Of a stretch of 64,000 nt of DNA, positions 34,101-46,900 are shown one piece after another. The notes under the pieces were generated by a model that ran no database searches, was not told the DNA's origin, and saw nothing but the letters and a program-made list of their open reading frames with translations. Source of the DNA: Theristus sp. LFF4_11 (lineage: Eukaryota; Nematoda; Chromadorea; Monhysterida; Xyalidae); the NCBI GenBank assembly GCA_030248135.1, contig JASANC010003426.1:1-64000 (forward strand), written 5' to 3'. Position 1 is the first letter of the stretch; each line of letters begins with the position of its first letter. Position numbers and translations under genes: made by a program.

Positions 34101-37100
34101 TCAGTTCGAGCGGATCGACGTTCGTCTCGAGCGCTGGGATCTGCTGCTCGTGCACCTGCGCTGTCTCGCCTGGCTGCACTGTTTGCCACGAGCGCATGAT
34201 GACACCAGCGGTGAAGCAATGCAAAATAGATTCACGGGAAAGAACAGATCTCATGTCTGAAAAACGGCTCTTCCGTTGCGAGCCTCCAGATAATCTTACG
34301 GTTCACTCGCAGATTCGCAACGCAACTTGTCGCTGTTGGCGCTGTTGCAGTCGCATTCTGGTTCGTTCTATTGTGAGCGTCTTGCACAGTGGGCGGCTGC
34401 CGAGCTGCCACCGGAAAAATTCGCTACGTTCGATTCGGTGCTAAGAAGAGAGTTCGCAGCGACAAAGGGCGAGGCGGAGTTGGAAGATTGGGTCAGTGGT
34501 TTAGTTGCAGTCGTGTGCTGCAAATCTGGGGCAATCAGCTGATCAGCTTTGGAATTCGGTTCACTCTATTGAATTGTCCAACCAGCCCGGTGCAGCCAAT
34601 CAGCAAACCAGAGTGAAATGCCAGAGTGAACAATTTGCTTATGTTTCACAGTTTCACTATAGTGGTTAAAATACCCATTACGTTATAATGGGTATTTTAG
34701 TGCGTTAAAATGGGAATTAAGGGACTGACGTTCGAATACTTGAAGTAAAACTTAACAGGTTGATTGATTATCAGCACGTCACGTCGCCCAAGTTTGTAGT
34801 TGGAAAGAACGCCAGTAAAAACTGACTAATTGCTTGTCAGATTCTGACGGTCAGTGAACTGCTGACACTGTTGCCGTTGAGTTTGAACGCAGACGCGGTG
34901 TTGGTCGAGTGTGCATGGCAACTGGCGGCACAGTGGTCACGTGACGCCGATTTGCTGGACACGCTGCGTGCCGCACGAGCAGGTGACACTGACAACACAC
35001 AGTGGTCTTTTTCTTACGTTTGATTGGGGCATTTGTGCGCGTGACAAATGCAGCAAATTTCGGAACTGTGAATTCAGTGTGTTTGTGATGCAAGCATACC
35101 CGTGCTGTGACGAAGTGGTGTGGCTTGAAGTAGGTTGCTGCGTGTGTGATGTGTGGTGCAGGCTGCTGTATTGTGCTGCATGTGGTGCAATTGTGCGGCG
35201 TTCTGCACCGTGTTGCAACACAGTGACGCGCAGTGTGCAACGACTATCACAGCGTCGCACGGCATGCTTGTATGCACATTTGGCAACTTCTCTCAGTGAC
35301 GTCACGTGTGCGATCGAGCGCGTTGCGACGTGCGTTCAGCGTTCTCGTGTGGCAGACATTCGTGCAGCCGCCGTTTGTTGCGTTCGCACGTGCACTCGAT
35401 AAAGTCGGTCGACTGCCCAAAGACAGAGTGTGCCGCAAAGAAGTTGGTCGTGTTGGCGTATTGATCGCGCTGTCATGCGATTCGTGAACATTCGCTCGCA
35501 TTTCTTCATAGTTTGAATATTGCAGTATTATGGTGGTTACTCGACAATTTCGAACTGCCGCGTTAGGCGTGAAACTGATGTTCTGTTTTTTGGCGCGCGT
35601 TGTGTTGTAGAACTAGCAAAACAAAGATGCTGTTCAGATGGGCATTGCGGATGTTCGTGTGTCAGCGTTCCTTGACGAGTGTCGTTGTTGGCTGAGCGAC
35701 ATGATCGGCGTTGAAACGTTGCACGAGGCTGCAGCCGACGGGGCGCACTGTGACGAGCTCGCTGTGACGCACCACGAAGACATCATGGAGAATCTGTTTG
35801 CGTTGTTCACCGACTATGCTGAGCGCGTGAGCAATCTCTGTATAGCGGGGCACCGATCTGCAACCTCAACAACTAATTCTGTTACCTTCGTCACCAGAAA
35901 CACTCAGTTTTTTTTATTTCTTCTAAGGTAAAAATATACGAGGACACCGAAATATACCAATGCACTTTTCTCGTTTTTGTACTGATCACCCTGTTCAACA
36001 GTTCCCTGTGAATCGCGTGTGTATTCGAGTGCATGGCTGTCTGTTCTGATGTGCAGGGCATGCCGAACGCAGCGGCCGCCACCAGCAGCAGCAACGCCAC
36101 CGTTGCCACCAATCGTGGCGGCTCACTGTGCGCGCTGGTGCGCCGCAATTGGCTGCTGACGGTCGTGCTGGACGGCCGCAGCGGCACGGACGTGCTCGCG
36201 CAGCAGGCGCACTTGTGCACGGCCACGCGGCTGCTGCTGGCCGCCGGCTGTCGCCCCGCACGCCCGCTGGCTCTGCTTCGGCCGGCTTGCCGTGCGCTCG
36301 TGCTCAGTCCGTTCAACGCTGCCGTGAGTGGCACAGGCCGTGCCGTGCGACGCGGCCACCGTGCTCTGCAGTGCGCACGACAGTCGTCAGCAGCAGTGTC
36401 GCGGCACCGCTCTGCGCGCTGTGCACTGTGTTGGCCGCTGTTTGTGCCCGACATGTTTTCTTGAAATTGCTGTGCAGCTCGCAATGTCTTGGACGCACTC
36501 TGCACCGGTTTGTCGGACGGCGCACCCCGGTACCCCACGGCGTCGCATGGCTTTGGCATTCGCACTCGATTCACAGTGTTCTCGATGCTTCTATTGCTTT
36601 TTGAAAGTGAAAGTAAAAAAACCCAATTTCAGCTGTTAGACGAGGACGTAAGACTGACAGAAGACATGTCGACCGATGACGCCGACACGGATGCCACGCG
36701 GGCAGCCCGTCTTGACTGTTGCCAACGTTGTCTGCGGGCACTGGTGCTCCACTCGGACCCGAGCCAATTGATGGTAGCAAGAACTTTGTGTCCTGCGATT
36801 GTTGAATACCAACAGCCTGATCACGTGTACAAGCTAGTGGCACTTTGTTCTAAATGTAAAATATCTTTCAAGAATCCGTCACCGTCAAATGGTTCAACAT
36901 TGAGCGAGTCAGCCGTTTGGCAACTGGTGACAGAGCTGGCAGACGTTTGGCAACTTGACATTGACGCGCTGAGGCGTGCGCACGTGCTGCTGCTCTATGA
37001 GCACGGATTAGACGCATTGGCCGAAAGGTACGTGTTGGAAACTGTAACGTCAGTCAACCCACGATATCAACACCGACTGCCACATGATCACTGGCCGTAG

Positions 37101-37519
37101 CACGTGTCACCGGGTGCCCCCCGCCCAACGTCACACTACCGGAGTGTTGTACGTTCGTAATTGTGGAGTCCAACCAAACTGAACGACAGTGTCCGGTTGG
37201 CAGGCACCTGTCACATGTGCAGTCGTGCAGCAGTCTGGGCGTGTCGCTGCTGCCGGTGTGCGGTGCCCGTGCGCGCATGCACTACGAGCGCCATGCCGCC
37301 GCCATCGACCGCAGCGTGTCGCCGTCGTCGCGGCTGCTCACCTGGCTGCGCTCACTGCCGCGTGCGCCCGTGCCGAACACCGAGGGCGTGCCGGCCAGTC
37401 TGAAACGAATGCTCGCACGGGTCAACGGGCTCGTGGCACCGAATGACACGGACACTGCAGCCATACTGAACGAGCTGCACAGAGTGGTCGAGTTCTTGGT
37501 GATGGACTCGAATGGATAG
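25138..37519 (+). CDS. Rab3gap2: Rab3 GTPase-activating protein non-catalytic subunit (RAB3GAP2)
   Basis: Exons: 25138-25251, 25357-25447, 25858-25976, 26221 to ~26450, ~26553-26755, 27154-27312, 27572-27714, 29761-29983, 30182-30334, 30718-30930, 31283-31495, 31709-31930, 32572-32640, 32967-33141, ~33350-33758, 34067-34210, 34313-34491, 34841-34982, 35297-35442, 35638-35826, 36057-36323, 36633-36773, 36873-37027, 37204-37519. Family strings in order: DVDWENWG, GLSLFTALHACRNQV, LIVRVWKGYRDAECCW, VWSVLSGPRVAACNV, LDKVGRLPKDRVCRKE, LLYEHGLDALAER, RLLTWLRSLPRAPVPNTEG. The N-terminal half is the Rab3GAP2 N domain. The protein partners RAB3GAP1 and acts on Rab3/Rab18. Junctions around 26450-26553 and 32640-32967 are unresolved. 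Exon 36057-36323 is in phase but weakly conserved. AATAAA is at 37807. Confidence 0.92.
25646..25798. mobile_element. Tc1/mariner-pogo-like MITE with TA duplication
   Basis: A 153-bp palindromic element in a Rab3gap2 intron. Ends CAGTCGAACTCAATAACATA and the near-complement TATGTTATTGAGTTGGACTG give ~37-bp inverted repeats. TA flanks both sides (25644-25645 and 25799-25800). It has no coding frame. Confidence 0.8.
28815..29500. repeat. Dispersed repeat pair with CTGCGCGACGTAGCCCC
   Basis: Two ~100-bp related blocks (about 28815-28905 and 29370-29460) in the largest Rab3gap2 intron share TTTTCAAATT-like AT-rich sequence and then ACCGAGGYRCTGCGCGACGTAGCCCC. A shorter relative is near 27910. 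The type is unknown. Confidence 0.45.
31943..32128. mobile_element. Family G MITE, copy 2 (Rab3gap2 intron)
   Basis: A 186-bp copy, AAACGTGTCC to GGACACGTTT, inverted relative to copy 1. The TGACGTCA motifs are kept at both sides. It starts 13 bp after the exon ending at 31930. Confidence 0.75.
32272..32342 (-). tRNA. tRNA-Glu (anticodon CTC)
   Basis: A 71-nt cloverleaf read on the minus strand. Acceptor stem TCCGTCG/CGACGGA. A box and D arm TGGTCTAGCGGTTAGGAT. Anticodon arm TGTGG-CTCTCAC-CCACA with anticodon CTC. B box GGTTCAACTCC in the T arm. An oligo-T run follows about 7-10 nt downstream (TTTT near 32262-32265 on this strand), as expected for RNA polymerase III termination. It lies antisense in a Rab3gap2 intron. 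Confidence 0.95.
34668..34698. repeat. Perfect 13-bp hairpin AAAATACCCATTA/TAATGGGTATTTT
   Basis: The two arms are separated by 5 bp, in a Rab3gap2 intron. It is probably a remnant of a palindromic element. No regulatory role is shown. Confidence 0.6.
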
Positions 37520-37984
37520 ACAGACATCAGCGACGTGCATCAACTGAACGGATCATTGATCCGATTTTCCGGTGTTGTTTTGTGTTGCGAGTTTTGTGCG
37601 TTACTCTAATTCTCCGATTAATTGTGGATGGTTTTTCGTCTGTGATATTTTGTATTTCGCTCTGAAAAATGTTTTTTAATATATTTTTGCTTTATTTATC
37701 ATCAAAGTGAATCCAGACATTCGGGGTTGATTTTCCTTTGGTTATTTTCACACAAGACTTTGGTCCTGCTTATTTTAATGCCTAGCTTGAAAAAGAATAT
37801 AAATTCAATAAAGTAAAATAATCACATTTCAAGAAAAAATGGATTCTTTCTCTTAGAAAATCGTTGAATCGAAAATTATTTGAAGTATATTGCTCAGTGA
37901 AACTCGTCCGTTTTTTTAATTTCATTTCTTTGCAATATCAGTTTATTCATTGAGCGATTGAAACTCAACATAACATAAAAAAGC
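37520..37984. other. Short spacer between Rab3gap2 and NUP214
   Basis: An AT-rich 465-bp gap holding the Rab3gap2 3' UTR (AATAAA at 37807) and presumably the NUP214 promoter. The genes run in the same direction. I see no TATA box or other feature. Confidence 0.6.
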
Positions 37985-40900
37985 ATGGCTGCAGTTACCG
38001 CGATTGACGAACTGGAAGTTGAGGTTGGTTAAGTTTATCAGTTTCGTGTGTTCCATTTGCTGCTGAAGATCAGAAGGACATGTTGTTGAATACTGCGATG
38101 CCACTGACTGCCGTGCAGTCGATTTCGACACGGCGCAAGTTACGTTGCATCATTTTTTATTGTATTGTCATTGTTTTTATTGTTTCAGAATTTTGTGTTC
38201 CGTGAGACGGTTCGAGTGCGTGTGTTCGGCGAGACGGCTGTCACTGAGACGGGCAGTGATCACGTGCAATGCTTGCAGCGGATCACGTGCTCGCAGGCGC
38301 ATGGCGTCCTCTGTGTTGTGGCGCCCACTTGCGACCGCGTTGTGTTGTTCTCAACTGAACAGGTAATACGCCATTATGGCTTCGTCTTGAAGTCGTGAAT
38401 TCTTAGCAGCAGCTTCATGTTCAGATAAAAGTGACTGGTTCACGAAACAGATCGGTCTTTTATATTGACAGGAAAGAACAACTATCGCAGCACTATTTAG
38501 TACGACCAATCAGTTTCTTTCTATTGTACATATACAGTTTGAGTTTGACCGCCACCACTAAGCCTTCGTCCCCTCCCCACCAACCGGGTTTGATGTGAAT
38601 AATAACTTCTCGTTTCTCCTGCGTAGCAGACGCGCACAACATTTGCTAGATACACGACTCGATTCGGCTGGCGCGAGAGCAACGTCAGCTGTCACCAAAG
38701 TCGTCAATCGTGTTGTTGTCGTTGTCGCATGCTGCCAGTCGTTGGGTGCAATTCGACACAGTGCATCTGGTCAGGTACATCGAGTGCAACTGTGACGGGA
38801 CGCTCTTGGCGGTGCTGCTCAGTGACGCCACTGTGCTCGTCTTTGATGTTGCACTGATATGCGCTGCTCAGGTGAGACGGTGGGTGTGACGCAAATGTGC
38901 CATCCGTAAAGAAACGCAACTCATTCATGGCAGCGATTGCAATCAGCCTTCAATAGACAGACAGTCGAACCGAACCTTAAATCATAGGCAATCAGCTGAT
39001 TGGTTTGGTTTGTATTTAGTGCACTGATTGGTTCAATCAACGCGATGCAGCCGATGGGCTTGCCAGATTCGCGCACGAGTTTTTGTAAAAACTGCTCTCA
39101 TGTTTTGGAAAACTCTGTGTTTCTACGTTGTTACTGTACTTGTCGTTGTTGATCGCCGCCACTGCGGACTAGGCGTTGCACGTGCACGTGAGCGACTTGC
39201 AGAAGACGCTGGCAGCACTTTCGCACTGTGCCCCCACTTCAGGCGGCACCGCTCAGCGCGTCTGCAGCGAGCATCCGTGTGCCGATCGGTGCCTCATTCG
39301 GCTGTGCGGAGGGTGGCGCGTTCGCGTGGAGTCCCGTGGAGGCGCGCCAGTTTGTGTGCGCCAGTGGGATGCCCGAGGCGCGAGTCACCGTGATGCAGCT
39401 GCCTGCTGCCAAACAACAGTCGTTCAACATACAGGCCACGATTGAGCTGCACAATGCAGTGCCGACCAGCTGTTAGTGCAGCTTGATTTTGGCTTTGGAT
39501 TGAAATCATTCAGTGTTTTCGTCTGTGGCTGTGTGTGCGTAGTGGCTGGCTTGGAAACTTGGATTTTCTTGGAGCACTGAAAAGTGACATGGAATCACAA
39601 GTAACAACGGCTACGAAACGCGCACTCGTTTGGTTGGTCGTATTGCAATTTCCGTGGCGTCGTTTCAGTTTTCTTTGATGTTGATTTCAGTGTCCTGGAG
39701 TCCAAAGGGTCGCCAATTCGTAGTTGGCAAGCGCGATGGTTCGTTCACGCAGTACACGCCTGCCGGCCAGTTTGTGCGCACCGTGGCTGCGCCGTCGGCT
39801 TCTGATCTTGGTTTCAAGCAGGGTTGGCTCAGTTTGGCGATTAAACGACTTTTTCAGGGATGGCTGGTGGTTTTACAAGGGAGCATGGAAGAATTCGGCG
39901 AGCATTTTGCAGGCGGCACAATTCAGCTGTGTTCGGTGGTGTGGCTGTCGACGACTGAGTTTGCGTGTTGCTATTCAACGAGCAGCGCCAGTGAGCCGCC
40001 AAAGCTGTGCGTGGTGAGCAGCGGCAAGACGACGCCGACACGCTACGCACTCTTGGATGACGTCTGCTACAGCTGCACCGACAGAGGACTGTTGCCAGCC
40101 AGATATCACATGCGATACGTCCAGCCGTGGTCGGTTCGGTGCAGTGCGCTCGCCGTGCTTGTTCTTGAAAACAGGCACTCTTGTAAACAGGCACAGTGCT
40201 GTTGCACAGGCACACAGACACACAGCGATGACAGACGTGCTACTGCAAGATCGCATGTGTGTGCGTGTGTGCTTGTGACTGTGCAACATTGCCGTGTTAC
40301 ATACACAGCTTTCAGCCGAATGCTTTCAGGCCAGGACTTTATGTTAAAATGTCAAAAACAGTCTGTTTCTGCTCATTATGCCCGTTTTTCTATCGTGTTC
40401 GCAGGCACATTCTGCTGTGTGCCAGCAGTTCATCAACTGATGTCGCCGTTGTTGGCGCTGTTGCTGGTACGCACGTTTTTTACAATACCAAATTGTGGTG
40501 GTCACATGTTTGAACATGCGTTGTCTTACTTTGTGTCATGATCAGAATGACGAAATATCGTTCATTTTGTTCCACTCACTCACCCGAGTCGCCTTGTTGC
40601 CTCAGGCAGCACCTGGCGTCCGTGGCTGCTGCACGAGAATGGGCGTGCGTCTTTGCCACTGAAGAAGACGCGATCAAGCTCAGAGACAACGGAGCGATGG
40701 CCGTTGGGCGTTGCTGTTGACTGCGCCACTGGGCGTGCACGGACTGGTCTGTTTGACTGGGCTCTAGTTGTGACAAAACTCTTCAGAATAACATATACGT
40801 TGTCACTATGTGCAGGCCGTCACTTTTGAAAGTCATATTTCCTTACTGTTGCAGTTGTTTTTTATTCTTTTGGTTTGTTAATCCCAGTGTCGAGAGAGAA

Positions 40901-43900
40901 TTCAGTTCAATGTTGCCTGGGGTGTCCGCTGCTGAGCGTTTATAAAATGTGTTTTTGTGAGCAATGTGAGTGAACTGGTTGTGATAAATTGTGAGTGTGA
41001 CAGGCGACCGTGCGACCACGACGGCGCCGCTGTTGTACGTGCTCACGAACGATGGTCTGATTTGTCCGTATGAAATGATCTACGACGACAGCACGCAGCC
41101 AACGATCACCACGAACGTGCAACGGCCGCTCAACATTGCTCCTGTCGCTGGTGCACAGCCGCACGCAACGTTCAACGCGCAAACCGCTGACGTTTTCGAC
41201 AGCGAAAGAGGTGGCTTGTGGCACTGAGGATTTCGTTGAAGTTTCACGGGTGTTTTACGGCGTAATTTGGATGTGCGCCGAACTTCCGAATTTTTTTAAA
41301 AATGTTTGCGCAGTTATTTTATGAACTGAGTCAAATTAGAAGTGATTTTTAGGTACGACAACAGTGGAGCAAAACAAATCGCAATCACAATCGACTACTG
41401 TCACCCAGAACACAATGCCGCACGTGACCGCAGACAGTCCGCCAGATGCGAGTGCGCCACGATTTACCGCATCGCCAACCTTTAGTGGTTTGTGTTCACG
41501 TTTATTCAGAAATTCGGTTTTGTTTGCGTTGTTTCTATCGTGAAATGCTAACATTTACATGAGTTTTCTTTATTTTTTGTAGCCGCAACAACACCAGCAA
41601 ATGTCCTGAATTTATCGACTCTGAAAAACGGTCGCGTTGAAACGAGCGATGGTGATTCGCGAACAAACCAACAACCGACCGGTGATGTGTCACCCGAGGC
41701 TGCAACGTTGAACGACAAAGACACGCTGCTCAGTACACCGTTGCTGGCAGAGTTGGATGCACTGGAGTCGGAATTGACCATGCTGAAATTGAAGAGCAGT
41801 CGAATGCAGCCGCTTGAACGTGTGCCTGAATACAGTCGCTCCAAAGAGCTCAGTGCTGCGATCGAGCGAACCAGACTCGACATCGAGCAATCGATCACGG
41901 TGATTCAAAATCGAAGTTCCGCAGACCAATGAGCAATCAGCGAGTATTGTACTCGTTGTCACTGTAGTGCGAATATTGTGTGCTCTGACACAGCACAGTA
42001 ATGTTGCTCTGTAATAAACAAGCACGCAGACAAGCGCTGACACTGGCACTTTTGTCACAGTACTCTTTTTATAATGCGGTGAATTGTGTTCATTCAGTCA
42101 GAGTACTAGGACTCCGTCAAGAGCTGTCCAAAGCGCGTGTCCCTGGAAACGTCTCTCAAAAGCTGACTACGTTGTTGCTGTTCAGGCAAACGTTGCCGAG
42201 CTAACCGAGGACACCGTTGAGTTGCGCCAGCAGTACGAGCAAACGGTGTTGGCGGTTGACGTGGCCCGTTTGCTCTGCGACAAGCGACATTCGCCTGAAT
42301 ATCGTCATTTGCTCGCGCAGCGTCCAGCCGACCCGGCAATGGTGAGGTTCACACTGTCTCAGCGGCGCTTCTTAAAATAAAGGGCATTGAATGCACAGAT
42401 ACACAGTAAATTTAATACAACCCACGAAATGAACCTGATCATATGCACGTGATTTGCTCATGGTCAACAAAATCGATCAGTTGTGTGTGAACGACGTTTT
42501 CGCAATGCAGCAAAGCAAACTGCGTGAACTGGAGCGTGCATTCCACCAGCTGCAGCTGCTGACGAACTCGGCAGAACGTCAGCTCGACCGATGGCAGCGC
42601 AAGCACGTCGCACGTCCGTTGTACGGCGCTTGGTCGACGGCCACTGCCAGGTACAGTCGAACTGCAAATTCTGGGGTGCACCGTGCAACGTAGCTCAACT
42701 TGTAGGCAGGCCAGAATTGCACATGTTTTGCAGTTGCACCACATTGTTCATTGTTGTTGTTGTTTTGCGGCTGGCGATTCGATAACTCATATCTGCTCGG
42801 CGTTACGCCAAGAACTGCTTGGCAGTCATATGGCTGCTTTTCCTGCAGTCTCCGCGAAAATGGCACGCGTTTAGCGCCGCTCTGAGGCGGCTGCCAGGGA
42901 GTGTGTGTACACCTGCCCGGACACCAAGGAGCTCAGCTTGCGACGGAGGCGGCACCATCACTCCCCATATAGTTCATTCGCTGAATGCACAATGTTCTGG
43001 AGATTCTATTGGAGACTCAACATCACTTCAACTCTATCACATCAACTCAACAACATGTCAGGTCGACCAGTGTGGCGCCATTTCTGACACCCCCAAAGCC
43101 AGGAGCAGACGTCGCTGATGACTTTGATCAGTCCACGTATTTTAATGAGGTTTGTTTAGTGAGCGTCGACTGAAGCGAATAAGACTGTGAAACAGAAGTT
43201 TTCGAAATAGCTAAACCTCTCGTGTCAAGCCGTAAAACCAGCCGCCAAAAACTGCCGGAACTTGGTACTAAAGTTGAGCAGCACAAGCACACCGAACATG
43301 ACACGCCCGCTGATGCGCACACGCGTGCTTGTGACTGCGCGCAACATCACTGAGTGCATTGCGCATTACTACACGGCAGAGGGCACAAACTTTGTCAGTC
43401 ACCACGTGGTACACTGGTTGTTTGGTGTTTGCCAGACGCTGAGCAACATTGCGCGCGCTATTGAAGAGCGCCAGTGGACGCTGCAGCGCATGCAACGCGA
43501 GTACGACAGTTTGCTGGCTGTTGCTGCCAGCCGAGGCGCAGTGGCACGCCGGGGCCGGGCGCACGACACAGCGACCACTGCGCTTGCGGACAGACGACGC
43601 ACGGACGGCTACGACCTTGGCACGCCCACACGCGCCGCCCAATTGAGCATGCAACAGAAAGAACAACTGAGACATGTGCTGATGGTTGGTATGGGTTTGG
43701 CGGTGCTTCAATAAAACGAGCAGATGCCAACCGACAGGTGGTCTATTCTGGAAAACAATCGGTATGTTTTGTTGTGTGTTGTGTTGCAGAATCGCAGCAC
43801 GCCACCGCCACAAATTGTTGTGCCAGCAGCTACTGCTGAGCAACAAGCAGACTGGGTGAAATCTACTACGACCGTCTCGAACGGCACAGGTTGGCGAGCA

Positions 43901-46900
43901 TTATTTGGCTTTCCACTTCTTTTTTACGATTTTCAGCTGCTGTCATTCACAGATGAGAAGTGACGCAGTAGAGCTTGAATTAAAAAACGGATTATTTTCA
44001 AGGAAACTTTTTTGCCTATCTCTTCAAGCAGTCAACTGATTGGCTGCATGTAAACAATGTGTCAATCACAACAATTTAGCGACAGCCAAGCCAGGCCATA
44101 TATGAGCGACATTTTTTGACCAGCTGCAGTTTAGAATGTGGTGCACTGTCTGCTAATGAATGACCTCTTGCTGGTTGCAGCTCGGCTCTGTGCATCCAAT
44201 CAGTGGGCTTGCTTCGCTTCACAGACATGACATGCTTCTTTTCAACTGCCCTGTAGCTGTCAATGATTCAGGCACATCACCATCGCCGCCTGTTCGTCTT
44301 TTAAAAAGTCCGCAACGACACGACAGCACACAGACCGAGTTGAGCATGGATGACTTCGATGAACGAACGGGTGTGCTGGTGAGACAACAGACACGCACGG
44401 ACACGGCTGGTGCTGGTGCACGGTTGGTCAGTAGCAGCGACGTGCGTGCACCGGTGACCACACAACCGACACGGACAGCTGGTTAGCACTGACACTCGCA
44501 CGAGACGCCAATCGCTGCTGAACACGGTGACACTGTGGTGACAGTGACAATGACGGGGCACGCGCACAAACGCACACACGTGCAAATCGCATGTGTGCGT
44601 CTGTGTTTGTGTGTGAATGTGCAACACCACTGTCTTATAGCAGAGTGCACTGTCTGACTGTCGACCAGGGTGTTATCAACACGATGCAGCTGATTTCAAG
44701 ATATCAGAATATCGCTTTTCAGCGGTTCACGTTGTTCTAAACATGGAAAAACGGCGGGTCCTTCATGTTCAGGCGAGCCGCCAATGGCGTCACTGAAGCA
44801 GACACTCACCGCTGTCACCACCAGCGCAGCCCCACCGACTGCGCCCGGCGTTGCAGCAAACGTCGCTGCGAGTGTGTTCGCGCCAGTGTTCAACGCAAAC
44901 ACGCCAACTGCACCGCCAGCTGGCCTGTCATCTGGAATGCCACTGCGTCCGCCACCATTCACCAGCACTGGCATCGGAGTAGGTTTAATTTGCCATGGTT
45001 GTTTCTTGCGCGTTTCATTCATTTGGCATTGTTCAATTGACAGTTCTGTTGCTTGGCAAAACAGCACGAGGAGAATGGAGAATTTGTCAAATAAAATGAT
45101 TTTTATCATAAACCATGAAGATGAATGAAACTTCCAAATTGGCAAATGGTGTAACCTAATCGATACTAGCTGCATTCAGAAGATGCAACCGATGAGCACG
45201 ACTGCAGCGCCGGTGACAGAACGGCCAGCACTGCAGCAGGCGTTGTTGCAAGCATCGTTGGCATCCTTGACAACACAGCCACCAACACAAACGCCACAAA
45301 GCACGCAGCAGTCATCGTTTGGCACATCAAACGCACCACCACCACAAACAACAACGATCGGCGGCACAGCAATGGCGAAACCACCGGCCAGTATTGCGGC
45401 TGAGTTCACAAAGCCAAACGCAACAGCAACTGCTACAAGTGCGCCCTTGAGAACTGTGACCACGACCACCGCTGCTGCTGCGTTGTCTGCGACGACCACA
45501 AACCAGGGTGCGGCAGTCTTTGGCGGAACTGGTCGGTTTGCGGTTTTGGCAGGTTTTCTGCGCTTTTTTGAGTTTGTCAGCTTTACGACTTTATTGAGTG
45601 CACAATTTGTGTGGCCGTCCAGGAATAAAGCTTGGCGGTACAACGGCGCCGCAGTCAGTGGCAAAGGCAATTCCGTCAGTGACATCGGGCACGGCAGCAG
45701 CGGCTGAGCAGCACAATGAAACTGCGGTCGGTTGGACAGAGTTTCGCCCCTCGCAGTAGCATTTCATGCGAGAACGTTTCATTATTTTTTCAGAAAATAA
45801 AAGCGCCAGAAACTGATCGGCAGCAGAACGAAACAACGGTTGCTGCTGGTGAAAAGGTTTGTTTTGGGCATTCTATCGCCCAGCTCATCCGAAGTTTGTA
45901 AGCTGATTTGAATAGATTGAGTGAACCGCACGGATTAAGTGATCGTAGCAAATCAAAACGCCACTGAGAAAAATGCCGTTGGTCACTGTGTAGGAGAACA
46001 CCTCGACCGACGCACCACAACAAGCAAAAGAACAAGCAGTGGCGGAGGACACGATTAGCAAACAGCGTGCATTGGCCAGTGAAACAGGCAAAACAGACAC
46101 GCTGCAGACGCCGACAACAACTACAACAAGTGCCGGTCTGGCTACAAACACAACCAGTGCGGTCCCTAGCAGTAGCACTGTTACTAGCAACGTCAATGCC
46201 GCCGCCACTAGCACAGTCACCAGTAACACTACAGTGCCAGCAGACTCGACCATGTCTGTTGACGACGACATGGGTTGGTTGTGCTCTATGCTCATTCCAA
46301 TCTTGGTTGGGCTTGGCCACGCAGACTGGCACAAACCAACCTGACTGGGCTGCATGATGTCGTGTGGTTTTTTTTACAATAATGATGATTTTAAGATGTT
46401 TTGCGAGTTTCTGGTAAAGACGAAAGTGACTTTTTGTGAGTGAATCATTTGTCATATCACGATTTTAGGCGACACAGTAGGCACAACCGCAGGCAAGTCT
46501 GGTGGCGCGTGGGCGTTCTCGTTTGCAGCACCGACGAGCACGGCAGCAGCAACCAGCACAACCGGGGCACTCTTTGGAGGGTCGGTCAGATAAGCAGCAG
46601 CACTGATATAGTCGAACACGGCGCACTGAAATGATGTCATGTGCTCTGAAAGACGCGCTTGTCACGCACAACCCGGATATTCAGTCCAGTTTCGCTCATC
46701 ACTTCATCTGAAAAATACTTGAAGGGGTGCACAAAGCTGAAATTCTAGTGCCCGTGCAGGAGAAACGGGCGTTTTTCTGAACAAATGACGCCGTTTCCGT
46801 CGGATACGTTCGAATGCATTTTCGCTAGCTGGTTGTTAGTTTCAGACTAAAGTGACCAGCGTATAGTCCCCAGCTCATCAGAATGCTGGTCGGAATTGTC

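Noticed and set aside
35163..35296. Extra Rab3gap2 exon
   Set aside because: The 35297 acceptor gives the correct phase and homology directly after the exon ending at 34982.
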